Origin: Bimastos eiseni
Lineage: Eukaryota > Annelida > Clitellata > Crassiclitellata > Lumbricidae
Length of the DNA stretch: 64,000 nt
NCBI GenBank assembly: GCA_959347315.1
Contig: OY365807.1
Coordinates: forward strand, 11,933,287 to 11,997,286
Direction of reading: 5' to 3'
Made by a program: the position numbers and the translations under genes. The notes beneath the pieces were generated by a model. The model was given only the letters and a program-made list of their open reading frames with translations. It did not search any database and was not told the DNA's origin. Below, in pieces: positions 1-12,671 of the stretch; within the stretch, counting starts at the first letter, position 1; the number at the start of each line of letters is the position of its first letter.

Positions 1-3000
1 CGGGTCAGGAACGACCAAAGGGGCCGTCTTTCTGACGCCGGCAACCTGCATTAGGTGATAGACTTATTCTTTATTCTACAATTCTGTTGTAGCCTACGCA
101 AGCTCTAAAATAATAAGAAAATATGAAAGAACAAGATAAGTCTGTAGAAATGCCCGGTTCTCAGCCGTTATGCAAATGAGAAAACGGTTCACTTGCCAAA
201 TTCTGATGGATTTCGGCCAGAATGAAATAATTAATTTATCATTTAAGTCAGTTTGCTTGCCGCAATATTATCTCAACGGATGCTATCATGATGCTTAATA
301 ATTTAAGATATTTCAGTGTTATATTCTTCATTGATGCTTGCAACTTCCAAATGAGCAGACAGGTGTTTTTTAAAGATATATTACTTTCAGGAGAGTAGAA
401 GTTAAAATGGAGCCAATATGAGCGAAATCAAAGCCTAATCTTTTTGTTTGTTGTGATTTATCAGTATATACGCTGACTTCTGTTTTGAATTAATCTTAGG
501 TCAGATATCAGTACTGTCATCGCAATAATCCAGAAAATAAAGAAGTCTTTCTTGAGAAAATTATGATGATGACGTGATGATGACGATGGTGATGACAACG
601 CAGCTACAAAGACGACGACGGCGATGACGATCATGATGACGATAATGATGACGATTATAATCATGATCATTAATACTCAGATTAAGAAGAATATTAGAAT
701 GAACAAAGAAACGGAGGGGGAAAGAAGGAAGAGGAAAGGAAGAAGATGTTTTGCATCTCTCCTACATGGGAAATAAATTCTGGCATAAATGTTCTCTGGA
801 CGGATCGTTTAAGAGCAGAATTCGATCTATAGGAAGATAGAACGGTAGACGATTGCTCGAAGTACTTATAATCAGGCGATGGAACCGTTTCCACGTAAGG
901 AGAGAGGCAAAAGCAGTCTGATGAAGCGAAATGAAAAATGTCGATTCATTCACTCAGAGCATTTACATAGCGCCTTTCATAGATGACCATCGGCGGAATA
1001 GATTCGTCTTTGTTTGTCGTTGTTCTGTTTCGAGTCTTTGCGGCTCTGTACTTTTACTTAATTGTGTTCACGACAAACGATAAAACTACAGATCTAAGCG
1101 GAATACGCTCTAAGTGATTGCGCTCGGTAGAAAATGCCCACGTATTCACATCGTCTTAGACTCTTAGCGCTCCAATTTCGAGCTGTACTCATATCGCAGT
1201 GAGTGTCATACGCTGGATATACTAAGAGTGGTTGTTCATTGATCAAGCGTGCTGGAACATCAGTCTAACGATTGCAGAATAATATTCCTTTCGAGACGGA
1301 AAGATGTTTTGAAATCTAACTCACACCGTCACACCTGGACCATCCATAGCGAATTCGAGTATAAGTCGAAGTCTCCTGGGATACTGGACGCAGAGGGAGA
1401 CGACTGGCTTTCCGACCTCAAGTGCCAAGGATAAGAAAACACCGTCACTAACAGTTCGTGCTAATGTCCGTGCGCCAGTTCGTGCGTACTGTTTTCTTAT
1501 AAAGTATTAAGTAAATACAAGTGACTCTGATAAATTGCGTTACTGTTCAGTTACTATTATTTTATATAGATTTCTAACAAGCGCTATATGAATGCAATAT
1601 TGAATATTCGTTGAATACACAGTAGTGTACAACTATTTAGTCTGGTTGGCACCCTTCATATCCCAAGACCTTCTGTTCATTGGTCTCTACACTACCCGGT
1701 TTTGCCCAATTTTCATATGTACCGCCCAAGGCCTTTTCAATTTTTTGATTGTTCCCCGCGGGACTACTGCTCAGTCTAGAAGCTTTGCCTATCCCTCTAT
1801 TAGGAATCACCCTCCGAATGAACAGTGGCTTCATCTCATCAGTCTTTCTCTTTCTTTGTATGGGACACGCCTGAAGTCCATTTCATTTGTTAGTCAGAAC
1901 ACTGAAATTGGTCGAGAGCTCCTCTGAATCACCGAGTGTATAATTCATTTAATGTATCCGAATGACAAAGCGCAGTCAGTTGAAATCGCATTTATATCGC
2001 ATTTATATACGTTCGATTACAAATTACAATTAAAATATAGGGCCAACAATAAGACCTATCATGGCCTTCACCCGGCTTCTTTATCTCCAGTAACCAATGA
2101 TTTGCATAGTGCTCCGTATTTAATCGACTTTATTTGTCTAGCGCGCAGACCGGCTTATTTCGCGCTCTCGCCACGGAACTGCTACGCTTCCGTATTCGTC
2201 ATCAAGTAAGTAATCTCTGCATAAATATGTAATCTGCGTTACCACAAGCCCTCAGGGGACCAGCGAAGTCGACACTGCAGACGTTGCGATTGGATCGGAG
2301 GATCCAGACCGGGCGATAGGTCGAGCTGCAGAGGGCTAAAAGGTGATTTCGGGTCGGATCAGGCACTAAGCCGCTCCCAACCGTATCGCATAATCGATAA
2401 TAGTTCGATCGTTCGGCAACAGAGGGCGTTGGATTCAACGAACGACGCGTCGTATAATTCGGTCTTTCCGACTGGCATTGCAATCGTCCTCGAATTCTTG
2501 TTTAGCGGACGTCATAGGGATATCTCGGTAGACGGGATGGAACTTACGGCTGATGCACGTAAGCTCAAAGTTTCACCAGAACACGTATCGACCTAACTGT
2601 TGAATGCTGAATGCGACTGATTTTTTACCTACTCTTTATAGATATCCGTTCATCTGGTCCAATTGCTACACAAACGAATCCATGTCTGCAGTTCAAGTAA
2701 AAGTATTGTAAATCTAACGGATCTCGCAATGTAGCAGATTCGCTCATTTCTTTCGTTCCTTGAGACTGTCGAGGTTCGACTCATAAGGTCCTGGAAAGGG
2801 AGCCAACTCATCGTAGAATTTGCCGAATCTTCTCAGTGTGACTCTGGTGCCAATTTCAACTGCCCGACGACAGAGACAATTGAGCGCGAACGATCGTAAC
2901 TCGTCGTTCACCCAGCATCCTCAGACTCGCAAATGGTGGATTCGAGCCTTTGAGGCCAGGGTCGTCAGGCGCACCACGAAATAGATCATCGCATCGTCGT

Positions 3001-3040
3001 AACAGCCCAACTGCTGCATAGAAAATCCTTATATGTATAT
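1..3040. other. No gene seen
   Basis: Mixed-composition DNA. A (GAT)-rich stretch lies at 555-675, and a possible retroposon 3' end (AGCGCTATATGAATGCAATA) at about 1580. Short open frames of at most about 100 codons show no recognisable product. Confidence 0.6.
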
Positions 3041-3066
3041 TGTGTGTGTGTGTGTGTGTGTGTGTG
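3041..3066. repeat. (GT)n microsatellite
   Basis: A pure GT run of about 26 bp, followed by AT-rich sequence. Confidence 0.95.
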
Positions 3067-3178
3067 CTGCATATACAAAATTCTTATATAAACAGTACTC
3101 ACATATATATTATATATATTTATTTAATTCAATTTATACGGCTGGTCGCAGATGATGCCTACTAAATGGAGTTGGATT

Positions 3179-3394
3179 AGGCGATGGTGCAGTGGTTAAT
3201 CCTGAACCGAGAGGTCGAGGGTTCAAATCACTGGCAGGACCAACGCTTTACTCGAGAATTCTACTCCAAAAATGATTCGACGAATACGGTCAACTCAGCA
3301 ATAATGAATGCAGCGACCAGACACGGTTGGTGGGTTAGTGGGAAGACGAGACGACAAGGGAGACGAATGCCTTGGCTGTGCTCAAGGCAGTTTG

Positions 3395-3453
<59 letters not shown>

Positions 3454-3495
3454 GTCTTCATCGTCGTCATCGTCGTCGTCGTCGTCATTATCATA
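3179..3495 (+). mobile_element. tRNA-derived SINE with (ATC)n tail
   Basis: The head GGCGATGGTGCAGTGGTTAA contains an A-box-like sequence. About 40 bp on, GAGGTCGAGGGTTCAAATC contains a good B box (GGTTCAAATC). Together they are the RNA polymerase III promoter of tRNA-derived SINEs. The body is about 160 bp and ends directly in a (CAT)n/(CGT)n trinucleotide tail (3394-3495). The head lacks the folding symmetry of a real tRNA. Confidence 0.75.
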
Positions 3496-3618
3496 AAATG
3501 AAGTCTATGTACACGGAGTGACAGATAGGCTCACATCAGTGTCTGAATTTGTTAGACATAGCCTACTTCACAACTAATACAGTTTACATGCACACTAATG
3601 TCGAACTTCCAAGCGCAG

Positions 3619-3842
3619 AGTTCAAAGTACTCGTCTAGAGTTCAAAGTACTCGTATGGGGTTCAAAGTGCTTGTCTGGAGTTCAAAGTACTCGCATACAG
3701 TTCAAAGTACTCGCATAGAGTACAAAGGAGTCGTCAAACGTTCAAAGTACTCGTCCATAGAGTTCAAAGTACTCGTATGGAGTTCAAAGTACGCGTTTAA
3801 AGTTCAAAGTACTCGTTCTGTATAGAGCTCAGAGTACTCGCC
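3619..3842. repeat. 20-bp minisatellite
   Basis: About eleven head-to-tail units of AGTTCAAAGTACTCGTCTAG. The 5' half of the unit is conserved and the last few bases vary. Some units carry small insertions, so spacing drifts toward the right. Confidence 0.9.
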
Positions 3843-3849
3843 TGATAGA

Positions 3850-4235
3850 ATCTGATCTATCTCACTTGCATCAGATATTATCTGACGCAATCTGACGCAA
3901 TCTAATTTAATCAAAGCTAATCTAATATAATTTAATTTATTCCAATATAATCTAATTTATTCCAATATAATCTAATTTATTTTAATATAATCTAATTTAT
4001 TCTAATCTAATCTAATCTATTCTATTATAATCTAATTTATTATAATATAATCTAATTTATTCTAATATATTCTATTTTATTCCAATATAATATAATTTAT
4101 TTTAATATAATCTAATGTATTCTAATCTAATCTAATCTAATCTATTCTATTATAATCTAATTTATTATAATATAATCTAATTGATTCTAATATAATCTAA
4201 TTGATTCTAATATAATCTTAAAAATTCTTATGATC
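3850..4235. repeat. Degenerate AT-rich pentamer array
   Basis: About 385 bp built from TCTAA/TATAA/TTTAT pentamers (for example TAATCTAATTTATTCTAATA), with a loose 10-bp rhythm. No coding potential. Confidence 0.85.
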
Positions 4236-5669
4236 TAATCTGATCATTGCCTCTTTTATCTAACGAATTCTAAAGCAGTTATTTCCATGTGTAAAAGACA
4301 TCAACACAACCGAATTCTGATATCACGATCCCTTGTGCAGAGCGAAATAAGAACGAAGAGGAGGATCATCTGTGATCGAATCATTCGATCATTGAAGCCT
4401 CGAAGGAAACAGGAAGTCAGGTTATATGATCAGACCCTGTCGTTTATAAATAATAAACAGGAGGAAATCAAATTTAAAAACTCACACACATATAATTATA
4501 TATGTATTCATGGGTCGATAAATTGATAGGCTGTTTTTCCTTCAACACACATGTCCAGTCCATGTTCGATTTCCCATTATCATACGTCCTTATTAAATTC
4601 TATTGATACCGACACGTTAAATATGCATCAATAATGCATCAAGCACGTGGGCCTTGAAATGCAGATGGTATTATAAATATAATACGCGTGGAATTCTTTC
4701 GAACTGAATTATCACCTAACCACTCACTCCACAGGAGCTCAACGAAGTGGTTGAAGCATCTGGGCCAAACACAGGAAACAGCTGTTCCAGTTCTGCATAG
4801 AAGTTCGTAGGGTAAAGTATGCGTAGGGGATATATGTCACATAGTGTGTAGGGTTATGCAATACAAGGGAGAAAATGCAAAGCCAGGGAAGGACAGAGGA
4901 GAATGAAAGAGACGGGAAGGGGAGAGAATTAATGCAAGAGAGGGACACATGAGGCGAGACAAGGGAAGACGAAGGAACTGGAGGTCACTACATGACCTCG
5001 TGAGTAGAAGACATGGCAAGAGAAACTAACTAAAAAGAAAGACAAGTGACATGGATCAAAATACGCTAATTACTTGCATATATGAATAAATTAACTCACT
5101 TTTATATTACATGTATATATAATCATATATTTGTACATATATATAAATGCGTGCGTCTGTAAAATAGATGAACTGGTTGATTGATGATAGATATCGATAT
5201 AAAGCTAAATTGACACACACACGCACGCAGACAGACACAGTCAAACATACATACACACATACATCTTGAACACATCTAGGCATTCATCCGTGCATCGCCC
5301 GTTCATCCATCCATCAATCATTCCATCCTTCCTTCCTTCCTCCCTGTCTTCCGCATCTAAATTTGGTGCTCTCTCGTTGCCCTTTAGGTCTAGTCAATGA
5401 CCTCTGGATAATAGGAGGCTCTAGGCCTCTACATCCACCCTATGTGAATTGACCTTGACATTTGTATGAGGAGGGGAGACCGAGGCGAATTTCCATCAAT
5501 CTCCGTGCGCCCTGCGAATCTGGTGTCACGTCGTGCGTCTTCATTGTGTGCGCCATGACAACCGTTGGGGCGTCATAGCAACGACGTCATGGCAACGGCG
5601 AAATACAGACACGAATCGGCGTTTATTAGGTCTAGATTGATTTCAAACGCAGTGGAATTCGATTCCAAT
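4236..5669. other. No gene seen
   Basis: AT-rich to 5300, then a short (CCTT)n stretch near 5320-5343. Nothing recognisable. Confidence 0.6.
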
Positions 5670-6520
5670 TTCAACGGATGAGGACGATTGACGGAGAAAG
5701 GAAGAGGATGGAGAAATATGGGAGATTGGAAGAGGATGACACCATGTCGGCGCTTGAAGGAGAGCGAGGGAAAAGACGGAAGAGGAGGAGCTGGAGGAGC
5801 AGGAAGAGGAGAGGGACGAGAAGAAGGATAGGAAGGACCAATTGCAGCAGCTACAGAGAACCGAAGACAAATAAGTTGAGGCGAGTATGAGGATGGAAGG
5901 AAGGAGGTGCAGAAATTGGGTTGCACGGCGAGGGGTATTAGGAGGGTAGTAGTAGAAGGAGGGCGAGAAATAGGGTTGGGAGTTGAGGAAACAGTAGAAA
6001 AGCGAGTAGGAAGAGTCGTAGGAGCAGGAAGAGCAAAATGGGCAGGAGGAGGAGGAGTAGGAAGAAAAGATGTAGGGGTGTTGGAAAGGCAGGAGCTTAG
6101 AAGATGAAGAGGAACCGGAGGAGTGGACAATGGAATACAAATTTTAAGTGCACAAATGAGTGATGTACGATTGAGAAGGAAAGAATGGAAGAACAGAGAA
6201 AAGAAGAGAAAATGAAAATTTATTCCTGTTCGTATTGTTATATTCATATATATCAGTCTATAGAGCTCTCTCTCTCTCGCTCTCGCCCTCTGCCTGCCTG
6301 TCTGTCTGTCTGTCTGTCTGTCTCTCAAACACACGCTATCCTTTTTTCCCCTCTCTCTGGCTGTCTCTGTCTCTGTCTCCGTCTTTGTTTCTGTCTGTCT
6401 GTCTGTCTGTCTCTCAAACACACGCTATCCTTTTTTCCCCTCTCTCTGGCTGTCTCTGTCTCTGTCTCCGTCTTTGTTTCTGTCTGTCTGTCTGTCTGCC
6501 TCCAGCAGCCCCTACTTGGC
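5670..6520. repeat. Purine-rich then pyrimidine-rich tract with 89-bp duplication
   Basis: From 5670 to 6110 the + strand is GA-rich (GGAAGAGGA-like). From 6265 to 6520 it is CT-rich (CTGTCTGT runs). Within the latter, the segment starting TCTCAAACACACGC at 6323 is repeated almost exactly at 6412, a period of 89 bp. The long open frames here on both strands are low-complexity artefacts. Confidence 0.8.
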
Positions 6521-8569
6521 ATTCCTCCCCCTCTCTCTGTCCTGCGTCTGATCTCTGACTCTCGATCGTCTCTATTCCACGACCTTTAACCTCTATCAGC
6601 CAAAAGAAAACCACAGAACTAAGACGGTTACTGTCTCTTCCTCCTCTCTCCTTCCCTCCCTCCCTCTCACTCTCCTTCCCTCCCTCTCTTCCTTTTCCAC
6701 CCGAATCAAACCTTCCCCGCGAGTCATCCAATCTGAATTCCCACCCCTGCACCTCGCTTAGCGTCGTGCGGATAGCTTTATCGGTCACCTCGGCCTCGCT
6801 TTCGATCTCCCCGTCGAGTAGATTCGAAACGAGGCGACGAATTAAGAGGCGCTGAAAGCAATTCTGGTGGATTCCACGTCGACCGGATTCCTCCTTCGGT
6901 CGGTCGGTCGGTCGGTCGTCGACTTAGGCGTCTTGATTTGGATCCACGGGTGGGATAATCGACCCAGACATGAAGGGAGGGTGGGGGTGGCTGCGCAAAC
7001 AGAGGGAAGACTGGTCATAGATGGGAGGACCTGATTTTATTAGGAACGTCTTCGGTTGTAATCCGGGGCGTGTTCGGCCACCGTCCCTAGCACCTTCCAC
7101 GGCACCCTCCCTGGCACCATCCATGGCACCCTCCCTGTCACCCTCCCTGGCACCCTCCCCTATGTGGTCATCGTCGTAGTCGCTTAATGGTCGTCCCAGA
7201 TGCGCCGAAGAAGATACGACCAGCTCTTCTATTTACACGCGGACACCGAACGAAGCCACAGCCACGATGAGAAATGGCATCGAGTCCTAAAGACGGTCAG
7301 AAGAACGGACAAATGAAGATACAGATACAGAGATGGACGGACAGACGGTCGAATAGATGGACTGACTGACCGACTGATTGACACATGGACTTAAGACGAA
7401 CGGACTCAGAAATGGACGACCCTTAATAAGCAACAAAGACTGTTTTCCGCATCGCTTCATAATCTTTATAATCATTGTTATCATCATTGTCGTCGTTGTA
7501 GCATCCTTCGTCATCATCATTATGATCAATGTCGTCATGTCCATGCGTGTTCCTCCGTCTGTCTGTTTGCCTGTCCTTTCGTCTGTCCTTCTGTGTGCTC
7601 CTTCTATCGTGGGTAAGGTTGTTACGGAGTGCGAGTATTAGTTCGAGTTGCCTGGTCTATGAGGAACCTGGCTCTCAGATCGGAGCTCGCGTCTGACATG
7701 ACGCAAAGGTCTCCAAAGAAAACAGAGGCATCGGGGAAACTCCTCTCTCGTCATAACTATGTATCGATCGCCTTCTGCTGACTATCGATCGTCATAGGAA
7801 TGGGTGACGTTGCAGAGTAGGCCTACTCACAATGTTTATAAATATCCGAGGGGATATACACATCGAGATTTCCACTCCAAACTAAGCCTCAACTCTTCCT
7901 GAATTCCTCCTCTCACTCACCTCATCCTCCGCTTTCCAATCGTTCTCGCCCGGAACGAGATCCGTCTCAGCAACTCCCTTCTCTCTGTCCTTGTCTCTGT
8001 CTCTGTCTCTGTCTCTGTCTCTTTCAATCTGTCTGCCTGTCTGTCTATAATTGCAGGAAGAGGTGAGATTTTGGCTTAGAGTGGACATCTCGAGGGGTAG
8101 CCACCTGTAAATATGTGGTTTGCTATATATGTAGTTAAAACGTCCGCTATACATGTGGCACACACACATAGGCCTATGTGTGGTGCAAATATCCCAGATT
8201 TATGTGCGCTGTCGTTACATGCATGATGCGGTCCGATGAGAGTAAAATGTTTGATCTTTGGTTTATTAAAAGAAAACGTTAACCCTATTCTTAGATGCTA
8301 TTTACAAGTAGGTCGCTATTTCAAATATTTATATTATATATATGCATGTATATATACATATATATAGTAGTTAAGAGGTTAAACGTAATGAGGCGCTTTG
8401 GGATAATGTTCTGGCTATGCACGGTTGATGATTCCGACAGACCACAAAATAATCATTTAATGCGAACTACTGAAAGTAATTGTAAATATCAACAGCGAAC
8501 ACTCACGAAACGTTCGACATAAATAGCGCTATACAATTATAGCCCACATTTGTCTATTCTCTTCTCCTC
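6521..8569. other. No gene seen
   Basis: Contains a (GGTC)n run near 6897-6920, the 12-bp minisatellite at 7081, (CAT)-rich sequence near 7450-7530 and a (CTGTCT)n stretch near 7980-8045. TAGGCCTA occurs at 7818 and 8169. Confidence 0.6.
7081..7160. repeat. 12-bp minisatellite
   Basis: About six imperfect units of GGCACCCTCCCT. Not coding as far as I can see. Confidence 0.8.
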
Positions 8570-8945
8570 AATTACCTCTGCATCGCTTCTCTCTTCTTGT
8601 CTCTTCTCTTCTCTCTTCTTGTCTCTTCTCTTCGATCTTTCCGGCTGCTCTTCCCTTCTCTCCGTCCATCCGCTTTGTCTCACTCTCACCATTCATTCCA
8701 CACTTTAGCCTTCCTTTCTTTTCTTCATTCTTTCCTTCATTCCTTGCGTCCTTAATTCCTCTCCTCCCTTATTCCTACCTTCCTTTATTCCTTCCTTAAT
8801 TCTTTCCTTTCTTCCTTCCTTCCTTCATTCCTTCCTTCCTTCCATCCTTTCATACTCTCACCTTTCCATCCATCCATCCTTTCTTTCTCCCTTCCTTTCA
8901 TCCTTTCTTCCTTCTTGCCTTTCTTCCTTTCATTCGTTACTAAAT
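8570..8945. repeat. Pyrimidine-rich tract
   Basis: CTTCC/CTTTC/CATTC units, strongly strand-asymmetric (almost no G on + strand in parts). No gene. Confidence 0.75.
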
Positions 8946-11900
8946 CGTTTGTTGAACAGCAGTATATATACAAATGTCACAGTGGTGGCTCCATGTTTTT
9001 CCTGCGAGGGGGCAATGTGGGGCCGAACGATCGGAAGGTGGGGCCTACTTGATGCCAGGATATGTCAACACTCTAAATGCTTTTTGCGCCGATTCAACGG
9101 TCGAATTGGAGAAAAATTTTCGTACCTGAACTACATATGCGTCAAGTCGTAGCACAAAATTATCGAAAGCATGATAAATTCATTTAGGACATAATTATAA
9201 ATCTAAACAAAGTCATAGCACATAAATATATTCAATGAAGCACTCGCTCACGAGTGTCATACATACAGCCAAACGTGTCTACAAAATGTTTCCGTGTTAA
9301 TCGACTCCGCATGAACTGATCATATTGACTGTGCTGTCAATGGACAATAGATTAACGAATTAACGTTAACATTAACGAATATTAATTAACATTAACGAAT
9401 GTCAGACATGGCGGATTGTGTATAGGTTTTAAATAATTAACATCGGAAGGTTGTAGACTGCTGATGGTGCCAGCTACACAATGGCTGTCGATCAATTGAC
9501 TGACAAATTAGCAGTATCGAGGAGGCATACAGCCATACACACGGTCGCTATGAAACGACGCGTGCATTTACTATGATTTACATGTGACGTTAAGTATTGT
9601 GTATATTCCACGAAGAGCAAGTGTGTATAGTTGGAGAGGAGAGGCGATGTCGAACGCTTTAGCCGGAAGCTGTATGCGCTGTATAACAATGGCTCACTTG
9701 GGAAATTTCATGGTTCCTATCTTCAACAATACTGCGATGCAAATGTGCAAAGGGCTGAATATTCTCATGATGTGAAAGACGCGTACGTTGTGGTGTAACT
9801 GGTTGTATTACCAATTGGAACAACGAATGATGAGAGAATCACGTATTCAGAAATGATACGATGCAATAGCAGAATAGCTAAAAATGTCCTCTAGCATATT
9901 ATATACATCAGCACAGGCAAATGAACCAGAATTTTACGGCTAGCATCAATAACTTATCGAAGGAATACATACAGTCTGGTGTGTGATTGAACTGCTAGAC
10001 TTGACTTCATTGATCACGCACTTTGTGGCTAGATTAGGCCTACTCACTTTGTGTTTCAGTAGGCCTACATTTCTTACGCTTAAGAACATTTTGAGTAAAT
10101 TCTTGTTGACCTTTCGGTTAATGCAAACTAAAATCCAGCTTCTGAAATAGATTCACGTGCATCAATAGAAAGGGAATTCCATTTATATGCGAAACAATTA
10201 GCATAAAGGGATGAACAGCAAGTGGTGAGAACTAATTGCTGGACATACTTCCTCACACTGCTAATTAAAACGACAGTGTTACTTTGTTGACCTAATAACA
10301 GTGTTAAGCGTGAGCAGGTGTGTAAGTCATCAATTTTGTCTGTGAGGTATTTATCAAACTCCCTTAAGGACGAGTGCTCATATAATCGATTTGAAATCTA
10401 AAAAGCATCAGTTCACTTTGTTTTTGACCAAATCGTGTGTAACATTAATCTTGTATCCAGTCGACGAAGATAGGAAAGAGATTTCTAATCCTCTTATATA
10501 GGATCTGGTCCTATAGCCTATAAAACCATGTCCATGTCTAACAATGTATAAACAGGATTTCATTTGGAGGCAACAACAGAGAACCCAGACATTTTCTCTT
10601 TGGCACTCTGTATATCCGCCGCTCTCCAATGTAGAAGTAGTGGTGGCAGAGGCAGCAGCAGTAGGGGAAGTCATGGAACTTCTGGAAGTAATAGTAACAT
10701 TAGATATGGAAGCAGTAGTAGTGCAGGTATTAGTAGTGGAAGTTGTAATAGTAAAGAATATTTTTTTGTGCTTCACGATGAATGAGATCTATTTCTCAAT
10801 GTCAGATAATAATTTATGATATCCTGTGGAAACCACTTTCATGTCCATGCGGATCGTCTATTAATATTCCTAATATTCTCTGATGGTCCATATCAAAGAT
10901 TCGCTGAGAAAGATTGATCGACGCTTGTGTGCCATATTCTTCCGCCGGTGGCTTCGACTGATAGGCGCCAATCGTCCCTCGGTGCTGCGCTTGAAATCTT
11001 TTTTTAATATAGTGAACAATCACTTCTACAGGGTACTATTTTCGTAACCGTTAGATCACTTTACGAATTTAAATTAGAGTCAGACAGTTATTGTTAAAAA
11101 AAACAACGCAGCGTAAACGTAGTAATGCAGCAATCCAGAAAGTTTCAGATGGTGTTCTAAATACATTTCTTGCATACCTAATCACCGAGACATATCCGGT
11201 TCCACGCGAGCCATGATTTTCATAAGAACTGATCGTCCACATTCTGCAGCCACAGCAGAGCTTTCAACAATAATATGCTTTAAAAACTCTCCAATATTTT
11301 ACTGCCGACATTTGCCTGGCATTTTGCTAATCCCACTGCGCTTAACATCATTCAATATTTAGCTCTTTGGTTTGCAACTTCTTTCAATTGGACAGATAAA
11401 TTGAAACTGATCTGGACCGCATTGTACACAGCAATTGAACGCTTTATAGCAGAACAGTCTTCTGGCGATTAACCCGAGTTAACTGATTTTTCATTATATT
11501 GTCGTATTGCTGATTGATAAAGCAGAAGCAATGGTCGATAGTGGTTAGCTCGATGGATTATATCAATTCTCGATATTTGGCAGCTCAAATCAGCGGCTGG
11601 ACAGAGACATATTTGTTTTCCTTCATTTGCAATCCGCCACAAACTCTCTGTTACAAGCGACCGATCAGCACTAGTGAAAAGAACAATCTGTCAACTGAAT
11701 ACTGTCATCGTATACAAAAACAAAGATAATGAAGTTGCTGACACGTTTGGGGTGAAGGTCGTTTCTCACGAGCTTATATTCTCCTACTTCTGTCATGTCA
11801 TATATATATATATATATATGAGATCCTTGTGAAATATGTTAATTATCTTTCATTCATTTACTCTTTGCATGGATGTACGTGTTCGACTGTATGTGTTGCG

Positions 11901-12669
11901 CAGAATCTGTAGCATTTATTTTGGGAGGATCTTTAAAAGTAATACTTTAAAGCTTCTGATCATAAGCACAATCCGACTCAATTGTCCATCAGTTTAACTC
12001 TCAACTATTAACTGCGGCTGTGTGTTTTAGGTTCGACTGTATCTGGCTATTTATGAAGCGATTTTAACACGACTCTGAGGCCATATACAACAGCCTATAT
12101 TTCTTTATGCATGTCGTTTTGTAGAATTTTGAATGCTAAATGTTTGACATCGATGGTGTCAGAATACATTGCCTTAAAGCATTGCTATGCAATACAGTGA
12201 TGTATACGCCTCTATGCTAAAATACGATTTGTCTAAAATGATCTTAACCTATACAATGCATTGCAGACAATGCAATACAACACAGTTGACCATGGGAAGA
12301 AACGAGATGAGAATATAGTGGAAGGACTTACTGGACTATTCCTATTGCAGCAACTGTGATGAGGTATCACCAATCTTATTTAATAATTCATTGGAAATGC
12401 ACACATCGCGTACATTACCCCATCTACCATTGGGCTGAACAGATTCACTCGAAGCACCCATTGATAAGAAAAACAAGGAGAATAATGGAAAGGAGACAAC
12501 CAGAATAGAACGAATTACGACAGGATGTCGTCCTGCACTTAATGTATCTTCTCTCTAGTTGCTTCTAAATATACGACTTTGTTTAAATAAGCGACACAAG
12601 TTTTATGATATTCGCATCGGATGTACGTACAGCGAAGACGCACGCGCCACATTAATTTCGGATCGTATC
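8946..12669. other. No gene seen
   Basis: Largely unique DNA. A (GTAGTA)-like low-complexity stretch lies at 10630-10745, and TAGGCCTA at 10035 and 10060. (TA)n occurs at about 11800. No exon with convincing splice sites and recognisable peptide. Confidence 0.6.
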
Positions 12670-12671
12670 TA

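Noticed and set aside
5573..6421. Minus-strand open frame of 282 codons, Pro/Ser-rich
   Set aside because: It covers the GA/CT low-complexity tracts, and there is no recognisable domain.
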